Below the pieces are notes generated by a model that made no database searches, was not told the origin of the DNA, and was given only the letters and a program-made list of their open reading frames with translations. 64,000 nucleotides of DNA from Lycocorax pyrrhopterus obiensis (taxonomy: Eukaryota; Chordata; Aves; Passeriformes; Paradisaeidae). The stretch spans positions 58,897,535 to 58,961,534 of the forward strand of contig JACSVZ010000015.1 in the NCBI GenBank assembly GCA_014706295.1. The letters run 5' to 3'. The first letter of the stretch is position 1. Each line of letters opens with the position of its first letter. Both the position numbers and the translations under genes were made by a program. This document shows, piece by piece, positions 58,901 to 64,000 of this stretch.

Positions 58901-61900
58901 TTCCAGACACAGGCAGGTAACTTCTCTTAAAACAAATACTGCACTAAAGCTCTTGCACAGGTAGAGTTCTGGGCAACAAAAAAGAAAGAAAAATAAATCT
59001 CTTCTGTGGAAAAGCAAAACAGACAGAAATAAAAAAATTAGGTGAAGTACTCTTGCCATTCTTTTGCCCCAGACTTTCTTCAATATATTGTCTGTTGCTT
59101 GAACTGAGTAGGGATGGCCACTTCTGAACATGGAGAGACCAGTAGCTGCCCTGCTGGGATCAAGAGTCCTGATCTGCAGCAGGCAAATGTGGTGCAACTC
59201 CGACTCCAGTGAAGTAATACCAGTTTGGATCACTTGAGACATTATCCACAAATTAGTTCTTAACAGACTAGCAGTATTATATTAAATCAATTATTTATAA
59301 GTAGCACCAAGCAAGAACTGAGTGAAAAAAATAAATTAGGCATTGTCAGGAAAAATTAAAAAGAACAAGAAAAACACTCCAATTCCCATTACTGTTGGGA
59401 GGCACAGAAGCAGATAACTTCTGTGTATGGTGGGGGCTAATAAAACATTACAAGCCACACCAAAAAGCAGAACACAAACACTGTTTACCTAAGAAAATTG
59501 CAATGCTTCAACTTAAATTTTTAGACTACTTAATTCTTACTAGTCCAAAATAAGAGTGTGAAAATTACTTTCACTTAACAACATCTTACTGCAATTGAGA
59601 CCAAGTCTGTGCCCCTCAGACTACAAAAACCTGAAAAAATTGCTAAAGGAGTGCCTGTGGGAGATACAGTGCTCTGAAGCCACTTGTTCACACTGGTACA
59701 TAAATCAACTGCAAACTTCCCACTTAGCAGCGTTCTAAGAAAAACTAAGTAACAGTAAATTGTGTACAATAATAAAAATTACAAAATCTACAGGGCAACG
59801 AATACTAACTCAGACTCTTATAGGTCCTCGAGAACCTCCACTTATTTTGTTATTGTGATTGCTTTTTTTTTTAAGACATCTGATTGCAAAAGGCAATAAT
59901 GAAACCACAGCCCATCCATAATGCAGAAAAGCCTGTCTGAATTTGCAGAGAAACTGATGCAGTAATTTTGGTTATAAAAGGGTCATGATTCAAATGCCAA
60001 TGACATTACTTCAACACTGTTGACAATGCACTGCTAATCAAAGTGTACAAGAGATGAGGATGAATACCTACACAGTCGATTTGAGTGACTGCTCATTTTG
60101 GGCAGGCTTTTAAAACAACACTGCTGGTAGCAGCAATACTGTAAGCTTAATTTTCTTGACAAGTCAGGATTCAGCTTTCCGAACTTGAGAGATGCTGCAT
60201 TAACTGATGAAGACTGTAATTCCATCTGGGGGAACATAATAAATTTGAGCTTTGTTCTTGTGGTCTAGCATGTCACCAGAAACCTTTGCTGGAGTTACAG
60301 AAGTACTACATGCAGACAAGAGTGCATTACCTCATCAATAAAATGTTCCAGGAGCTTTTACAGAAGCAGCAGCAGAAAAACAAAGAGCAACTGAAACTTG
60401 AGAAAAGCTATTTGTTCTATCTTATGAGTTAATTTATAATGCAAAAACATACCATTAACTAAAATAACAGTTTATTTGTAACTTCATTTTAAGCTCATAA
60501 GCAAAAAAAAAAATCTTTGCAGCACTATAAATTGTGACATTTCATTTCTGTAGAGTTGTTCATGTTGCAGATTTTGAAATGCATTATAAAACAGGGAGCA
60601 AGCCAGAATTATGTAGATATAAAACAAAAGATACATCTTCCTCAGACACAATTTTTCCCACAGACCTCTGGATCTCAGCTTTGATCAGAGCAGCTAATAT
60701 TTTCAACAGATGCTGAGGATTGGATTTTCTTCTTTTAAAACAAATAAAAGGCATTTGCCATCATATCTCATCTGAATGACTGCATCCTAAATTTAGAGCA
60801 GTATTTTAATCTTCTAATCTGTACAAGACCTTGTTCTGAGATCATGTTCACTTTAGTGTGTCCATCGTCACTGGTTTGAAATTCAGATGAGAAGGGAAAG
60901 CACTAACAATTGTTTACTGAGAAATACTTCTTTGGAGAAGGGAGGAGACTTATTCAACACTCGTGCACATCATCTGTCTCACTAATATTCCAGTCTTCAA
61001 ATAGCCCCCTGAAAATTAACTTACTGTTGAATTTATCACGCCTAATTGTACAGCTCACCAACCTCATCTTTCCCCTTAATTTCATCTGACAGGGAGACAC
61101 ACTAAAGAAAATGAGGCCAGAGTCTATGCAGAAGGAACCAGACAACTAGAAACTTGCAGAAAAAGTAGGTTGCCCAGAAGTAAGAAATCAATTTCAGATG
61201 CCCTGAGCCTCTCCCTGCAATCCCCACATTTAGGAATTTCCTCTGTTGCACTGAAGACCAAGCAACAAGCCTGGTGCTAGTCCCCCCAGATGGAATATTC
61301 CCCCCAGACACCTACACACCCCCATATCTCCTCATAATTTTCAAGAGCTGCCTGACGCTGAAGTAAATGCAAATACACTTGACATCTCTGGTTCAGCTCC
61401 ATATGTGATGTCCTACATTCAGGAAGCTCAAAGTGAAATTATGTTACCTCCCTTCACCAGCAAGGTTCAGAAAGGCAAAACATAACTCTTCCAGGGTTCC
61501 AATAAAAGAGAAGGAATCAAATGGCAACAAAAATTAGGGCTGCTGCTGAATCTAAAGCCCCTGTGTGTTCTCATTTTACTACTTATAGATAATATATCAT
61601 CCAGGGATCTTGTCACATTTTAAGTTTGATTATCTGCGCTGGTCCTTTCGCACTCTGGCAAGAGACACATGTATGTAGTTGTCGTTATTTCAAGCAGGTT
61701 TTAACATTTGCAATTGCAGAATTTTCTGAAGGTTATCAGAAAAGAACAAAGTTCAGATGCAGAATAAACAGGAACAGCTTCTATTCAACTGATGAAAGAA
61801 AGAAAACTTTTTTTTTAAATCAGAACAGGGATTTGACTCATATGTGGAAAAAAGATTGGTGAATTGTAAGGTGAAGCAAAGGGATGTATAAGGTTAAAAA

Positions 61901-62511
61901 TCTTTGGTTGAACCAGGTTTTCATCTAATACAATAACCCTAATATCAACATTGACTGGACCTGTATTTTATCCCTCAGCTTCAGTAACTGTGTTAAAGAC
62001 TGTAATTTCCCATGCCACTAGTTAAGCCTTTTAAAACATATTCTTTACTTTTGTGCATTCCATCTTTCCATGCAGCAAGTACCTTCTAAAGTATTTTTTT
62101 AGTCTTTACAGTAATATACTGCAAATAACTTATAATAAAACAAAGATGAAGGTGGAGAATTCACAGTATTTGAATTCTATTTAAATAGTCATTTCAATAC
62201 CATGCATCTCATACTAAATAGGAAACAATATGTACCCACATTAAAACAAAAAATGTCTGCACAGTTACTGGCTTCCTTTGACACTAAACAATGAAAAAAA
62301 AATTAAGTCATTTAGACATAAATAAGCCTTGCATCAGGAAATCCATGAGCATAATAATAAATTCTAAAGAAATTTTTAGACTGCTTTGTTCATCTAGAGC
62401 TGAGGAAGAACTAAAACTCCCCATACCTGTTCAGTAGATTATATTGTTTATATTTTCTAGATATTACTTTCAGGTGATGAAAATCCCATAGCTTCCTTTA
62501 GGAATCTAATC

Positions 62512-62590
62512 CACAGGCTGCCAGACCTCTGGTACAAAGTCCTGGCTGTAGTAAATTAGTCTCATTCCATTGGCTTCAGGCTTACTAGGC
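62512..62590 (-). repeat. Possible ancient amniote SINE/CR1-tail remnant
   Basis: The reverse strand reads TGAAGCCAATGGAATGAGAC, then TAATTTACTACAGCCAGGAC and TTTGTACCAG, similar in order to a common amniote repeat (tgaagtcaatggaactacactgatttacaccag). Short and diverged. Confidence 0.4.
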
Positions 62591-64000
62591 TGATTTTTCA
62601 CCAGCTGATGTATTTTTACAGAGTACAGAGCAGAACAAAGTTAAATGTCATTTTTATAATTGCCCCCCTCATTTAACTCAATCTCTCTTAAAAGATTCCA
62701 ACACTGCAGACTTCTTTGTTTTAAATGCTTAAACATTTAAAGTGGAGATGAAAATGCTACCCAATAAATAAAGGACCTTTAAAACTCCAAAGACATTTCC
62801 CCATGTTTCCATGGAAATGGGACCTCACTCTTTAACCAAGTTGACATTAATGCTCGTATGCCTGAAGTCACACAAAAGAGAGAAAGAGGACAGAAATTGC
62901 CGGCTACTCCAGAGTGTGTCGACCTGGAGCACAGCCTCCCCAGTTAGGGGCAGGACTTGATACCCTTTCTGCAATGCAAAGCTCCAACAGAAGCAGCTCT
63001 CACAGTGTTAGAACAGAGAAGGGTTGCTGCTTTATTTTTAATTTGGCTCAGTAACCATGTTTGCTAACTATAGAAGTAAAACAAATAAACCAATGTCATC
63101 ATCATCTGAGGGAGGAAGAGGAGGAGTAGGAGACAGAAAGTGCAGCTTTAATAAAAGTAACACTCTAGATGTGTTATCGTGCTCCAGCCCCCTCGCAATG
63201 TGTCTGCATCTCAGTTTTATCTAGCCCTGCCACCCATGGCTGTATGCTGAGGACTGGAAAGGATCACTCTGGATTGCGATGTTGGAGGCTGTCACCATTA
63301 CAGCATGAGCTGACAGCAAACATCAAAGCTTTCCTGAGCTAGGAATGTGTGCCATGAGCAACAGACCCTGCTGTTACGAGCTATTGGTCTAACCGCGAGT
63401 GAAAAGGAAGAAGAGGTGTGAAATGACTCGTCCAAGTTCCATCTTTTCAATGCAAGACAAGAGTAGTCAGGTTTCCTCAAGATACTCATTGCACCCCTCA
63501 CCACTGGATAGCACTAACTCTGTACTGTGCTGAGCAGACTTTCAACCTGGCAGATCTGAGCCACAGATGACTTAAGCCATATCTGTTTCTTCATCCATTT
63601 GTGCCAAAGTGTCCTGACTCTCCATTTGTCTTAACTGCAACGCCATCATTTTTTCACTGAGCAGAGCTAGAGCCTTGAAAAGGATTCAGTGAAGAGTGTG
63701 CCAGATCAGTTTGCACAGTGCCCACCCAAAGGAGAGGACGTGGGCAAAGAGACATCATGTGCTACACAGGTGCTGAAGTGTCGAGGAACATTCCCCCGTG
63801 CTTTGACCAGAGAAACTCCAGTCCACCTTGAGATCCACACACAGAACAAATAAAGCCTACAGATCACAAACAAAAATGTACATTTGGCAGACAAAATATC
63901 AGATAAATTACTATTTTTTGGGACATCAAAAAAGGATGCCAAAACCGAGTATTTTCTGACTACTTCTACATAATTGTTTCTACTTTGGATTCTGCTGTTC

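Larger units (their letters stand above)
44538..64000 (-). other. DGKI: DGKI intron 1, truncated by the right edge
   Basis: Nearly 19.5 kb without a supported exon. It holds three CR1 fragments (48.6, 52.0 and 54.9 kb), a possible SINE tail at 62.5 kb and the GC-rich block at 45.2 kb. The stretches 45.4-48.5 kb, 50.5-52.0 kb, 52.3-54.8 kb and 56.0-62.5 kb look like unique AT-rich sequence; I see no exon there. The GC-rich first exon expected for DGKI is absent. Confidence 0.7.

Noticed and set aside
58811..59251. 146-codon minus-strand open frame
   Set aside because: Contains a hydrophobic run but no family motif, and no splice context with DGKI; treated as chance.
1..64000. Second protein-coding gene, tRNA, rRNA, or CRISPR array
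   Set aside because: No other set of spliced exons with family motifs was found on either strand; no cloverleaf or rRNA signature was noticed and no regularly spaced direct repeats are present.

Overview
The window is vertebrate nuclear DNA, almost certainly from a bird and probably a passerine. It is AT-rich and intron-dominated. It carries many CR1 LINE fragments, one of which has the avian 3' end and much of a reverse transcriptase. It also has an apparent solo LTR of avian ERVL type and a few ancient MIR-type SINE remnants. I see no bacterial or organellar features.

One gene accounts for all the coding sequence I can support: diacylglycerol kinase iota (DGKI, a type IV DGK) on the minus strand. 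Seventeen coding exons run from about 44.5 kb down to about 0.8 kb. They total 1431 bp (476 codons plus 3 split-codon bases at the ends). Every intron begins GT and ends AG on the minus strand, and all 17 exon phases join into one open frame. In transcription order they encode: the segment that follows the variable N-terminal exon; two cysteine-rich C1 domains (exons at 33.8, 31.2 and 28.7 kb, then 27.9, 22.1 and 21.7 kb); the basic MARCKS-like phosphorylation/nuclear-localisation segment (15.8 kb); the catalytic domain with its GGDGT nucleotide-binding motif (14.5 to 7.3 kb); and the first part of the accessory catalytic domain (6.1 to 0.8 kb). Exon 1 (promoter and start codon) should lie beyond 64,000. 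The rest of the accessory domain, the ankyrin repeats and the C-terminal PDZ ligand should lie before position 1.

Layout: 0-8 kb holds the accessory domain and the last catalytic-domain exons plus two CR1 fragments. 8-16 kb holds the remaining catalytic exons and the basic segment. 16-21.7 kb is an intron with a striking 96-bp in-frame cassette-exon candidate. 21.7-34 kb holds the C1 exons. 34-44.4 kb is a large intron with an ERVL-like LTR, a large CR1, a clear MIR and a small CR1. 44.5-64 kb is intron 1, with three CR1 remnants and an unexplained GC-rich block near 45.2 kb.

The most interesting observation is the 96-bp (32-codon) open segment at 16109-16204. It has plausible splice sites on the gene strand and phase 0 at both ends, matching the flanking DGKI exons, and it would insert an acidic, tryptophan-rich stretch between the second C1 domain and the MARCKS-like segment. 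No comparison or search could be run here; family assignments rest on recognition of the encoded motifs.
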